The notes under the pieces were generated by a model that made no database searches, was not told the origin of the DNA, and worked only from the letters and a program-made list of their open reading frames with translations. A stretch of 64,000 bases of DNA from CBDCFV01 sp965261795 (lineage in GTDB: Bacteria > Chloroflexota > Dehalococcoidia > Lucifugimonadales > UBA3495). Each line of letters opens with the position of its first letter. Position 1 is the first letter of the stretch. The stretch lies in contig OZ253476.1 in NCBI GenBank assembly GCA_965261795.1, forward strand, positions 3,162,001 to 3,226,000, read 5' to 3'. Position numbers and translations under genes: made by a program. Positions 1 through 8,495 of this stretch are shown one piece after another.

Positions 1-517
1 GGGCATAGACGAAGGGATCATAGTCGGCCACAGCGTTGATGCCCATCGAAGCCGCCAAGTCGCTCTCATCCAACCCGGCTTGTGTCGAGCGAGGGCTGGC
101 GGTAAGGATGTCCCTGATGTCCCAAACGCCCCGTGCCGACTCGATCAACAGCACCAGTTGCAACGACCCGACTTCAACGCCCCGCCGCCGCTCCATCCGG
201 TCCAACAATGCCGCGGCATCCGCCACCTCAGCCGACGATTCAACCTGCGGCAGGACAATGCCGCTGAGGCCAGGCCACACCGACGCTTCTATGTCAGCCT
301 CGACAAAGGCCTTGTTGACTCGAACGAACACCTCGGCAGCGCCCCTGCCGGCGGTCTGGATAGCGTCCCTGACCAACTCGCGGGCTGCCGATTTGGACGA
401 CGCAACCACGCCGTCTTCCAAGTCAAGAGTGACGGCGTCGGCGTTATGTCTCCAAACCTCCGTCACGGAGGCGGTATCGGTGATGGGAACAACCAGGTTG
501 GAGCGGCGTATCAGCAT
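1..517 (-). CDS. HpcH/HpaI aldolase / citrate lyase beta-like protein, 3' end beyond window
   Basis: Partial minus-strand frame open from an ATG at 517 to the window edge (172 codons). The translation shows the TIM-barrel aldolase pattern: a VTLDLEDGV motif, an Arg in VFVRVN, and the metal-ligand stretch LIESARGV. It resembles the two genes upstream on the same strand, so this is the third paralog of a tandem family. It starts 14 bp after the stop of the preceding gene, so co-transcription is likely. Family members cleave or form C-C bonds in citryl-CoA, malyl-CoA or hydroxy-dicarboxylate substrates; the substrate cannot be told from sequence. The family call is secure and the exact function is open. 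Confidence 0.85.
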   Translation of the reverse strand, partial: MLIRRSNLVVPITDTASVTEVWRHNADAVTLDLEDGVVASSKSAARELVRDAIQTAGRGAAEVFVRVNKAFVEADIEASVWPGLSGIVLPQVESSAEVADAAALLDRMERRRGVEVGSLQLVLLIESARGVWDIRDILTASPRSTQAGLDESDLAASMGINAVADYDPFVYA

Positions 518-531
518 CGGCTCAACTTCAT

Positions 532-1500
532 CTATTGTGGTTCTTGTTCCGGTTGTTGAGAGTCAAGGACTGCTTGGGTACGGGCTATGGCGTCGGCCTT
601 CTCCCGGTCGCGGTCGGCGCACATTGCGGCCCATTCAAGCAACTCCCTGGCCTTGGCAGCTTCATATCGGTCTATGACCCGTCCATCGACTTCTTGCCAA
701 GTATTGCCCGTTCCCTGCAACGACCGGTACTGCTCCAGGACTTGGTGGGCATCTTTCACTTCGTCGTCGGTGGGGGTGAAGCCTCGGTTCTGCGGGTCCA
801 CCACGCTGGGGTGGAGGCCGCCGCCGACCCTGAAGCCGCACCGCCGGGCCGCCTCAGCCTCGCGGAAGGCACGGTCCGAGTCGCTGACGCTGCCGGTAGT
901 ATTGGCGGTGAAGGGGGCGGTGTGTACCTCTAATCCCAAGGCCCGGCAAGCAAGTTCTACTTCCCCTTTTCCGTATACGAACTGGTCGAACCCCACGAAC
1001 ATCTCCACACCCAAGTCGCGGGACATATCGTACCCGGCGGCCCCGCCGAACTCCTTGACGCGCGGGCTGGCAGAGGCTATTTCGTAGGCGTTGGCGACTC
1101 CCACCGAGGTCTCGATATTGGCGCCTATCTCCACGGTGCCCGGTCGTATGCCCCGCTCCTTCTCCAGCCTGGTGACAATCTCATCGATTTTTAGGATCTC
1201 CCAAGCATATTCGGCCTTGGGATAGTTGACCTTGGTCAACCCCGGCCAGATGATGCCTTCGAGGTCTGCCAAAATAAGATCGTGGTTGATGCGGGTAAAG
1301 GCCTCGGCGGCGCCGCGGGTCACGTTGGCGATGGCATCCTTGATAAGGCCCCTGGCGTACCCTTTAAGATGTTGGGGCACCGAGTCTTCAAGGTCGAGGT
1401 TGATGAAATCGCAACCCCGGTGCCAAGCGTTGTCGATGAAGCGGGGAGTCACCACCGGCATTGTCAGCCCGGAGCGGCGGACTTGTCTCTCGCCGGGCAT
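532..1500 (-). CDS. HpcH/HpaI aldolase / citrate lyase beta-like protein
   Basis: A 322-residue member of the HpcH/HpaI (citrate lyase beta, malyl-CoA lyase) family. Visible motifs are INLDLEDSV near residue 36, FTRIN (substrate-binding Arg), ETSVGVANAYEIA (metal Glu) and GGAAGYDMSRDLG (metal Asp region). The ATG at 1500 is preceded by GGAGGAAAGCA, a strong ribosome site, which fixes the start. It is the middle gene of a three-gene tandem set on the minus strand (spacing 35 bp upstream, 14 bp downstream). It probably cleaves a beta-hydroxyacyl-CoA or related acid; the substrate is unknown. Confidence 0.88.
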   Translation of the reverse strand: MPGERQVRRSGLTMPVVTPRFIDNAWHRGCDFINLDLEDSVPQHLKGYARGLIKDAIANVTRGAAEAFTRINHDLILADLEGIIWPGLTKVNYPKAEYAWEILKIDEIVTRLEKERGIRPGTVEIGANIETSVGVANAYEIASASPRVKEFGGAAGYDMSRDLGVEMFVGFDQFVYGKGEVELACRALGLEVHTAPFTANTTGSVSDSDRAFREAEAARRCGFRVGGGLHPSVVDPQNRGFTPTDDEVKDAHQVLEQYRSLQGTGNTWQEVDGRVIDRYEAAKARELLEWAAMCADRDREKADAIARTQAVLDSQQPEQEPQ

Positions 1501-1535
1501 TGCTTTCCTCCAAGACCTGATTAGGCAAGCCCTGA

Positions 1536-2468
1536 TTAAGGGCTGGGAACGGGCCGTTGTTCCAACACTGCCTTGGCCCTTTCTTCCCGGGCGGCGCAGG
1601 CAACGGCTAAGTCCAGCAATTGGCGGGACTGGCTGGCGGCGCCGGCATCGATGATGCGGCCACCTTGTTGGACTACAGCAACGCCCCGGCTTAAACCGTC
1701 GTCATAGGCTTTCAATAGTTCACCGGCGTCGTTCAACTCCGCCTGAGACGGAGTAAACCCTTGATTTAACGGGGCGATTTGGCTCCCCCGCACACAGAAC
1801 GAACCCTTGAATCCGATGGCCCGTCCCCTGATTGCCGCCTGCAGCGTGTTCTCCGGAGTGGCCAACAGCCCACGGTCGGGGTCACGCCACCAAGCGCCAT
1901 AGGGGGTGACACCGGCGGCGTTGGCCACCACCACCAGCCGCTGCATCAAGTACTGCATCAAGTGGATTTCGCCCGAAGGCTCCGGTCTCAAGTCCATCAC
2001 CAAGTCCGCCCGACCCAAGGTCGCTCCCGTCACACGGGAACTGGCGGCGCAGATTTCGTAGGCTTGGTGGTTGCCCCGGGCGGTTTCCAACGCAGCGACA
2101 ATTTCCAGGCTTCTCGGGAACAGGCCTCGTTCCTCTTCCAACTGGCCTATAAGCTCATGTGCTTCACCGATTTGATCAGGCGAATCCAAGCGGGCCACTA
2201 CCACGCCGGTCAAACCGGGATGCACCGCCGCCCGCAGGTCGGCGTAAAGCAACTCCGGGTCCACTTGGACGAAGACCTCCGCCCCGCCGGCAGCCACGGA
2301 TTGGATGGCGTCCTGCAGGGCGTCTCTCGCGGCCGCTTTGTCTCCTTCGGCAACGAACTCAACCAAGTCCAGCAGCACCACGTCGGCGCCCGACAAATGG
2401 GCGCGGCCCACCGCATCGGCATCGGAAACGGGCGTCAGCAACCATGAACGGCGTATTGTTTCAGGCAT
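1536..2468 (-). CDS. divergent HpcH/HpaI aldolase-like protein
   Basis: About 310 residues and the first gene of the tandem aldolase set. The start is placed at ATG 2468 because AAAGGA lies just upstream. A longer frame reaches 2519 but would begin inside a 17-bp tandem repeat. The aldolase fold is recognisable (ALETARG metal motif, C-terminal NQGFTPS), but key positions have changed: the usual LDLEDxV reads LDLVEFV, and the substrate Arg of the RVN motif is Gln (VFVQVDPEL). It may therefore have a changed substrate or be a non-catalytic partner of the next two genes. The family is fairly certain and activity is uncertain. Confidence 0.8.
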   Translation of the reverse strand: MPETIRRSWLLTPVSDADAVGRAHLSGADVVLLDLVEFVAEGDKAAARDALQDAIQSVAAGGAEVFVQVDPELLYADLRAAVHPGLTGVVVARLDSPDQIGEAHELIGQLEEERGLFPRSLEIVAALETARGNHQAYEICAASSRVTGATLGRADLVMDLRPEPSGEIHLMQYLMQRLVVVANAAGVTPYGAWWRDPDRGLLATPENTLQAAIRGRAIGFKGSFCVRGSQIAPLNQGFTPSQAELNDAGELLKAYDDGLSRGVAVVQQGGRIIDAGAASQSRQLLDLAVACAAREERAKAVLEQRPVPSP

Positions 2469-2504
2469 TTCGTCCTTTGTAGTTTGGAGCGGTCCCGCCG
2501 TATC

Positions 2505-2605
2505 GCCGGAAGGCCTCATTGCCCGGAAGGCCTCATTGCCCGGAAGGCCTCATTGCCCGGAAGGCCTCATTGCCCGGAAGGCCTCATTGCCCGGAAGGCC
2601 TCATT
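2505..2605. repeat. 17-bp tandem repeat, about 6 units, in a divergent promoter region
   Basis: Five perfect units of GCCCGGAAGGCCTCATT run from 2521 to 2605, after one slightly different unit (2505-2520). The array lies between the minus-strand aldolase set and the plus-strand CHAT gene, so it could affect either promoter. Each unit carries the palindrome AGGCCT. Confidence 0.95.
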
Positions 2606-2819
2606 GCAAGATGTTGGACTGCCATATACCGGAATGGTAGTATAATCGCGGCTGACGGCCATGCGGCCTGAGCAAATTGAATAGTAACCCAGCGCCTACG
2701 GCTTGACAAGGATACCCGCCGCAGGCGGCACGGCCCCACTATCCTCTACGAGGGTGTTTCAACAGTCTCCTCTCCCAAGGAAGACCAACCTTACCAGACA
2801 CCCATCAAAGGAGCGGCTG

Positions 2820-5800
2820 GTGACTTCATCCACTGCAACAACCTTGGAAATCCGTGACTTAGCCGATGGCAGCCAAGTCCAGTTGAGTCTTATACGTGGA
2901 CAGGACCGGGACTCGGCCCCTCCCATGGACTTCACCTATCCCCTTGAAGACCGGGGCCTCCAAGAGATTTGCTGGTACTTCACCGAGTTCTTGCAACATC
3001 CTTTTGGAGAATCAAAATCGCGCGCCGACTCGGTGGAAGCCAAGCTGCGGAGCCTAGGACAAGCCCTGTTTCAGCCGGTTTTCCAAGGCAACGATGAAGC
3101 CGGGCGTCTTTACGCCGCCGCTTCCCAAAACGGGCTGGCAGCTTGCCAACTATTGATAGTTTCGGGCCGTCCTGAGTTCCTGGGACTTCCTTGGGAACTG
3201 ATGAACTCCGCCAGTGACGGTTTTCCTGCACCTCGCTTCGCCTCGGTGGTCCGGCGAACTTCTGCTGACGACATACCTGCATTCGATGTAGACCTGGACA
3301 ATCAGCAGTTCAATGTGCTCCTGGTTTCGCCGGGACCTTGGACGAAGCCGGAAGACGCCTCTTCAACAACGAGCAGCGTAGCGATTGAGATGCTGGAAGC
3401 TTTGGAGTCCTTGGACGTTGTAGTCGAGCTGGACCGGTTGCAGCCCGCAAGTTTCGAAGCCTTGGCTCAACGGCTTGAAGAACGCCCCGGTCATTATCAC
3501 GTAGTCCACTTGGACGATTGGTCACTGAACGGCGACGGCGGGTTCAACCTGGAGTCCGGGGACAAGGGCAGCGCTCCCGTCAGCGTCGCGCAGATAGCGG
3601 AGATATTGGTGAAGGCCGGGGTGCCAACGGTGGTGCTCAACGGCCAAGGAATAGCTTCTCCCGGCTCCGTCCATGCTTGGAGCCGCGCCGCAGCCGCTCT
3701 GTCACAAGCAGGGGCGCCATTGGTAGTATCATTGCCGTCGGCGTTGACCGGAAAGGCCCGCAGCGACTTCGTCCGCAACCTGTACGGCAGCATAGTACGG
3801 GGCGGCGGCGTTGCCGAGTCCGTAGCGTCGGCGCGGCGGGTCCTCATGGACGACCCCCAGCGGCCAAGCCTCGCGGGCAAGGCGGTTTTCTGGGACTGGG
3901 CTGTGCCAACGGTATACCAGTCGAAAGAATACACCCCCATCGCTATGGAAGTGGACCAGCAAGACCCGCTGGCGGCGCCCATGGAACCGGAGCAGCACAC
4001 CGGGCCGGATGAGCAACTGCCCAGAAACGGCGCGTTTGGGTTGGTGGGACGGAGAGGCGAACTGCGCGAACTGGAAGCAATGTTCCGGGAGCAGCCGGTG
4101 GTGCTGATGTCGGGCAATGCGGGTTCGGGCAAGACCGAATTGGCGTTGGGCTTGGCTCTCTGGCTCCAGAAAACCGCCTCCCGCACCGGCGGCGTGTTTT
4201 ACACGACCTTCCAAGTGGGCGCGGGGCTGGAGAGAGTAGTCCACGAAATCGGGACCTCCGTGGCAGGATTGAACTTCGCCGACATGCCAGGCCCTCAACA
4301 ACGCCAATGGGTCTTGGACTATCTCCAGCACCAGCCGTCGCTCTTGGTCTGGGACGGCGTCCAACAGACCGCCGGTCTCTTGGAAGAATCGGAACAAGCC
4401 GACTTGAACGCTTTTGTTGCTGAGGCCACGCAAGGCTCAATAAGCCGGGCTTTGCTGGTCAGCCGCCGCCGGAATGAACCCTGGCTCACAACGCCCCACC
4501 TCGTTTATGAAATTCCCGCCCTTGGGGCCAACGACCGGGCCGAGTTGGCTTCGCTTGTCTTGCAGGATAGGGGGCCGGCGAACCTCACTCCCGGCCGCGA
4601 CGCGGACCACCAATTGGGTCCAGCCTACGTCGAACTGTTGGACCTTATCGAGGGAAACCCGTTGGCAATGCATGTCGCCATACCGGTGATCAAAGAAGTA
4701 CCGGCCTCGGTGCTGCTTGGCGAGTTGCAGAGCCGGTTGAGAGACCTTGAAACGTCCTCCCAACAAACCGGCCAGGAACCGGACCGGGACCCTTACCTCA
4801 CCGCGTTGATGGAATATTCATTCTCCCGGATGCCGCGCCGCAGCAGGGCCCATTTGCCATTCCTGTCGATGTTCCAGCAACGGGTGATGATGGACATTTT
4901 GACACACATCACGCAGGAACGGCCCTATCGCACGACGATGGGCGAGGAACTCGGCTGGGGCGCGTGCCGGACGTTACTTCGTTCTGCCAGGGACGCCGGG
5001 TTCCTGGAGAGTATCAACCCGAGCGTGTACCAGATTCACCCCGCTTTACCCTGGTTTTACGGTCGCCGCCTGACCGAACAGATGCCCGCGTCCAGCATAC
5101 GGGAGTTGGAGCGGGAGTTTGTACGGGTATACGCCGACACCGCCGACTACTTCATGGAGACGCTGTACGAGAACCAGGACTCGGGCGCAACCGCCGTCCT
5201 GGCGGAGGAAGGCAATCTGACCCAAGCGCTGGGCCTTGCGTTGGAGGACGACCAGTGGGACGCCGCCCAATTGCTCATCCAACCCTTGGCCCAAGTGTAC
5301 CGTATGCAAAAACGGTACCCGGAGTTGCAACGGTTGCGCCGCCAGTTGCTGCAAGTGGTGAACCCTGATGGGGGCGGCGCGGCCGAAGCGGAGTCCAAGG
5401 GCGCCATTGAACTGTGGCTGTACCTGATGGGCACCGAGGCCAGCGAAGCCACCGACCGGCTGGACTTTCAGCCGGCCCAAGAGTTGAACCGGGAACTCCT
5501 GGCCTACCTGAGTTCCACGCCTGAAGGTGAGCAGGACCCGCGCACCGCCGCCGTTTATCACCAGATGGGCGTCCTGGAGCAGCACCGCTGGAACTTAGCT
5601 GAGGCCGAGGAGTTGTTCGGGCGGTCCTTGGCCATTATCGAACACGGCGAAGATGAAGCGTCGGTCGCCGACGACTATTATTGTATAGGGCAGGTGAAGC
5701 ATCACCAGCGTCTCTATACCGAAGCTAAAGAGTGGTTCAGTAAATCGCTGGCCATTCACCAACGGCTGGAAGACAGCGAAGAGATGGTCAAAGACTTCCG

Positions 5801-6518
5801 GGCGCTGGGCTTGGCAGCCCAGTACAAGTTCGAGTATGACGAGGCCGAGAGTTGGTACCAAAGGGCCCAGTCCATCGTCGAGGACAACCGCGACGAAGAG
5901 GTAGCGGCCCAGGTATACCACGAGTTGGGTACGGTCTTTCATGCCCGATACATGTTCGAGGAGGCGGAGGACCGTTACCGGCAGGCGCTGGCCTTGGCCC
6001 ACCGGCTGGGATTGGACGCCCAGATGGCCATGGAGTTCCACTACTTGGGGCTGTTGGCCCAAGCCCGGGGGGTGGGCCCAGACGTGGCCGAAGAGTGGTT
6101 TGAGCTTGCGTTGGAAAAGCGGGAGGAACTGGGAGATATGCGCGGCGTAGGCGACGAATGCCGCCAACTGGGCGTTTCATGCCACCAGGACAACCGCTTG
6201 GAGGACGCGCAGAGGTGGTACCAACGAGCGTTGGACGCGTTCGAGGAGATACGAGACGTAGACCGCACCGCCCGGACCTGCGGGCAGTTGGGCAGACTGG
6301 CCGAGGAACAGGGTGACTTGGCAAACGCGCTGGAGTGGGTCGCCCGGACCTACCGCTTGGCTGCCGAGCACCAGTTGCCCGCCCTGGCCCAAGCCAAGGC
6401 CCACTTGGCCGCGTTACGCGAACAGTACGGCGACGAAAACTTTACGTCCTGGTGGCGCGGCTTCGCCGGGACAGACCCGCCGGAGGACTTGGGGGTTGAC
6501 CCAGACGCGGCGCCATAG
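2820..6518 (+). CDS. CHAT domain - STAND/NB-ARC ATPase - TPR protein with degenerate protease site
   Basis: A 1232-residue multidomain protein. Residues about 60-375 are a CHAT (caspase-like) domain with LGLPWELM and a typical DW..PTVY end. However, the catalytic His region reads VVHLDDW instead of HFxGHG, and the Cys region reads VVLNGQG instead of VVLNAC, so the protease site looks lost. A STAND/NB-ARC ATPase follows (Walker A GNAGSGKT near 431, Walker B-like LLVWDGV near 507), then TPR repeats from about 905 to 1190. The start is GTG 2820, preceded by AAAGGAG at 2807-2813; an in-frame TTG at 2703 lacks such a site. Such proteins act as sensors or scaffolds in stress or immune signalling. 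Two small genes follow closely. Confidence 0.85.
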   Translation: MTSSTATTLEIRDLADGSQVQLSLIRGQDRDSAPPMDFTYPLEDRGLQEICWYFTEFLQHPFGESKSRADSVEAKLRSLGQALFQPVFQGNDEAGRLYAAASQNGLAACQLLIVSGRPEFLGLPWELMNSASDGFPAPRFASVVRRTSADDIPAFDVDLDNQQFNVLLVSPGPWTKPEDASSTTSSVAIEMLEALESLDVVVELDRLQPASFEALAQRLEERPGHYHVVHLDDWSLNGDGGFNLESGDKGSAPVSVAQIAEILVKAGVPTVVLNGQGIASPGSVHAWSRAAAALSQAGAPLVVSLPSALTGKARSDFVRNLYGSIVRGGGVAESVASARRVLMDDPQRPSLAGKAVFWDWAVPTVYQSKEYTPIAMEVDQQDPLAAPMEPEQHTGPDEQLPRNGAFGLVGRRGELRELEAMFREQPVVLMSGNAGSGKTELALGLALWLQKTASRTGGVFYTTFQVGAGLERVVHEIGTSVAGLNFADMPGPQQRQWVLDYLQHQPSLLVWDGVQQTAGLLEESEQADLNAFVAEATQGSISRALLVSRRRNEPWLTTPHLVYEIPALGANDRAELASLVLQDRGPANLTPGRDADHQLGPAYVELLDLIEGNPLAMHVAIPVIKEVPASVLLGELQSRLRDLETSSQQTGQEPDRDPYLTALMEYSFSRMPRRSRAHLPFLSMFQQRVMMDILTHITQERPYRTTMGEELGWGACRTLLRSARDAGFLESINPSVYQIHPALPWFYGRRLTEQMPASSIRELEREFVRVYADTADYFMETLYENQDSGATAVLAEEGNLTQALGLALEDDQWDAAQLLIQPLAQVYRMQKRYPELQRLRRQLLQVVNPDGGGAAEAESKGAIELWLYLMGTEASEATDRLDFQPAQELNRELLAYLSSTPEGEQDPRTAAVYHQMGVLEQHRWNLAEAEELFGRSLAIIEHGEDEASVADDYYCIGQVKHHQRLYTEAKEWFSKSLAIHQRLEDSEEMVKDFRALGLAAQYKFEYDEAESWYQRAQSIVEDNRDEEVAAQVYHELGTVFHARYMFEEAEDRYRQALALAHRLGLDAQMAMEFHYLGLLAQARGVGPDVAEEWFELALEKREELGDMRGVGDECRQLGVSCHQDNRLEDAQRWYQRALDAFEEIRDVDRTARTCGQLGRLAEEQGDLANALEWVARTYRLAAEHQLPALAQAKAHLAALREQYGDENFTSWWRGFAGTDPPEDLGVDPDAAP

Positions 6519-6533
6519 ACCGGCCCGCTTTCT

Positions 6534-6878
6534 ATGCATCCGGGCGACCCTTACAATACAGACGAGGAACAAGACCGCCGCTTGCGCCGGGAATTCGAGG
6601 CGTTGCCTAAAGTCCATACTCATGGAGAAAGCACGACAAGTCGCCACCCTGACATTCGTCCCGAATGGATTATGCGAGTCATCAGAGACCCATACGACCG
6701 CTGGGAGAGTGACGCAAGAGGAGAACTCAGAACGGTCCTTGTAGGGCGAGTACCGCAATTCAACCAATGGATCGTGGTTGTCTTAGTGGGAGATGTCAGC
6801 ACCGGCTTATTGCTTACCGCTTTCGCCAACAGACAGCTAGAAGAAAAATACGGAGGGAGACCGTGGGAGACCGCGTAG
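6534..6878 (+). CDS. small protein, possible DUF4258/RelE-like toxin
   Basis: 114 residues starting at ATG 6534, 15 bp after the CHAT gene and without a clear ribosome site, so translational coupling is possible. The pattern RPEWIMRVIRDPYD, then GELRTVLVGRVP and a beta-rich VVVLVGD..TGLLLTAF segment recalls the DUF4258/BECR nuclease-like toxin fold. The next gene carries DUF2283-like repeats, the usual partner of DUF4258. The family call rests on pattern and neighbourhood. It could instead be an uncharacterised accessory of the CHAT protein. Confidence 0.5.
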   Translation: MHPGDPYNTDEEQDRRLRREFEALPKVHTHGESTTSRHPDIRPEWIMRVIRDPYDRWESDARGELRTVLVGRVPQFNQWIVVVLVGDVSTGLLLTAFANRQLEEKYGGRPWETA

Positions 6879-7414
6879 CAAATCCAAGAGAGTCTATTCC
6901 CTTGCCTGAAGTCGTGGTGTTCTACACTCCTGAATCCCCGATGCTGGCCATACAAGCAGGGACGCCTGTGCTAAGCCGTATCCACGAAAGCGAAACCGTC
7001 GCTAACGTCATGGTAGCCCACTACGACAAGAACGACAGCTTGGTGGCGCTCGACCTGATAGACTGCGCGGAGGAGGCGCTACAACCGTTACTGGACGCCG
7101 CGCTGCAAAAAGATAAGAACAACTCGGGCAAGTTGAGTACAAGCATCGCCGCGTGGTCGAACACCGAAGATTTTTTTGGCGCCCTGCCTGAGGTGGTAGT
7201 GTTCTATACCCCCGAATCACAGGCCCTGAGAATCCAGGCCGGCGACCATGTGCATATCCACAAAAGCGAGACAGTTGCCAACGGAATGGTAGCCCACTAC
7301 AACGACAACCGCAGCTTGGTGGCCCTCGACCTGGAAGCGGCGGATACGGCGCTCAAACCGTTCTTGGACGCTGTCCTGCGCAAAGAGCAGGAAAAAGCGG
7401 CGCAAGCCGGATAG
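6863..7414 (+). CDS. tandem DUF2283-like protein, possible antitoxin
   Basis: 183 residues from GTG 6863, which has GGAGGGA at 6852-6858. It overlaps the upstream gene by 16 bp, a typical toxin-antitoxin arrangement. The protein holds two copies of one unit, at about residues 12-70 and 110-170. Each reads VVVFYTPES, then a beta hairpin, then VANxMVAHYxxNxSLVALDL. This matches the short DUF2283 beta-fold normally found as a single copy. The internal duplication is unusual. Its role as antitoxin to the upstream protein is inferred. Confidence 0.6.
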   Translation: MGDRVANPRESIPLPEVVVFYTPESPMLAIQAGTPVLSRIHESETVANVMVAHYDKNDSLVALDLIDCAEEALQPLLDAALQKDKNNSGKLSTSIAAWSNTEDFFGALPEVVVFYTPESQALRIQAGDHVHIHKSETVANGMVAHYNDNRSLVALDLEAADTALKPFLDAVLRKEQEKAAQAG

Positions 7415-7434
7415 TATTCACCACTACGTCTTAA

Positions 7435-7490
7435 CATGCCGCGCTAAGAATTTCTGCGGAGATCAGAGATGGCGCCGTAAGCGCGGCATG
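7435..7490. promoter_or_regulatory. 11-bp inverted repeat downstream of the DUF2283 gene
   Basis: Perfect arms CATGCCGCGCT (7435-7445) and AGCGCGGCATG (7480-7490) are separated by 34 bp. No T-run follows, so it is a poor intrinsic terminator and may be an operator or a decayed element end. It lies about 120 bp before the next gene. Confidence 0.4.
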
Positions 7491-7610
7491 GAGTACAAAA
7501 TAGCCACCATCGACACGTGAACGGGAAGATTGTGTATACTTCTCAATGCACTTTGACTGAGGCTTTCAACATAGTCGCCTCAAGCTTGGCCTGACAAAGG
7601 AGGTTAACCC

Positions 7611-8456
7611 ATGCCCATAGGAGTTTCGACACCGCTACCCGCTTATACTATTGACCCGGCTTTCACGGCCAAGAAAGCCGAGGAGTTGGGCTTCGACTCC
7701 ATCTGGTACGCTGAGCATCCGGCGGTGCCGGTCCACAGCAACAGCCCCTTCCCGGCGACGGGCGGCGAAATTCCCTGGACCTACTCGCACTTCACCGATC
7801 CCTACATCGCCTTGGCGCGGGCCTCGGGCGTCACCAGCACCATCAAGCTGGGCACCGGCATCACCTTGATACCCGAGCGCAACCCCCTGCTGCTGGCCAA
7901 GGAAATCTCGACGTTGGACCTGGTTAGCGGCGGCCGTTTCATCCTGGGTATCGGCACTGGCTGGCTGCGGGAAGAGACCGAACTCATGGGCGGTGATTTC
8001 GATCACCGGTGGACTCAGACCCGCGAGGCCATCGAGGTAATGAAGGAGCTTTGGACCAAGGAGGAAGCCGAGTATCACGGACAGTACTTCGACTTTCCGC
8101 CGGTAAAGTCCTACCCTAAGCCGGTGCAGCAACCCCACCCGCCGATCGTATTGGGCGGCATGGCCAGAAACGTGCTTCGCCGGGTGGTGGCCCACGCCGA
8201 CGGATGGCTGCCCAACCGGGTTACCGCCGCCGATGTGGAGGACAGCCGCGCCAAGCTGGACGCGATGGCCGCTGAAGTTGGCCGAGACCCCAAGTCGATT
8301 ACAATCTCCGTATTCGGGCAGGCACCGGAACGCGACTTGGTGCAGTCTCTGCTGAACGCTGGCGCTGACCGGGTAATCGTGCGACCCGAGCACGTGGACA
8401 CGGAAGCCGAAATGGGGGAGCAGTTGGAGCGCATGGCGGAAGCGGTGTTGCGGTAG
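7611..8456 (+). CDS. LLM-class (luciferase-like) F420- or flavin-dependent oxidoreductase
   Basis: 281 residues with the bacterial-luciferase TIM-barrel pattern: N-terminal AKKAEELGFDSIWYAEH, KLGTGITLIPERNPLLLAKE, and the GRFILGIGTGWLREE signature, then HPPIVLGG. This subgroup typically uses F420 (or FMN) for oxidation or monooxygenation of small organics; the cofactor cannot be decided from sequence. AAAGGAGG stands just before ATG 7611. A MmgE/PrpD gene follows 39 bp later on the same strand, which suggests one catabolic unit. Confidence 0.9.
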   Translation: MPIGVSTPLPAYTIDPAFTAKKAEELGFDSIWYAEHPAVPVHSNSPFPATGGEIPWTYSHFTDPYIALARASGVTSTIKLGTGITLIPERNPLLLAKEISTLDLVSGGRFILGIGTGWLREETELMGGDFDHRWTQTREAIEVMKELWTKEEAEYHGQYFDFPPVKSYPKPVQQPHPPIVLGGMARNVLRRVVAHADGWLPNRVTAADVEDSRAKLDAMAAEVGRDPKSITISVFGQAPERDLVQSLLNAGADRVIVRPEHVDTEAEMGEQLERMAEAVLR

Positions 8457-8495
8457 GCGGGCCCTTGGACCGCCGCGTCCAACGGGAAGATACCT

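Noticed and set aside
7435..7490. Intrinsic terminator
   Set aside because: The 34-bp loop is too long and there is no T-run; kept only as an inverted repeat.
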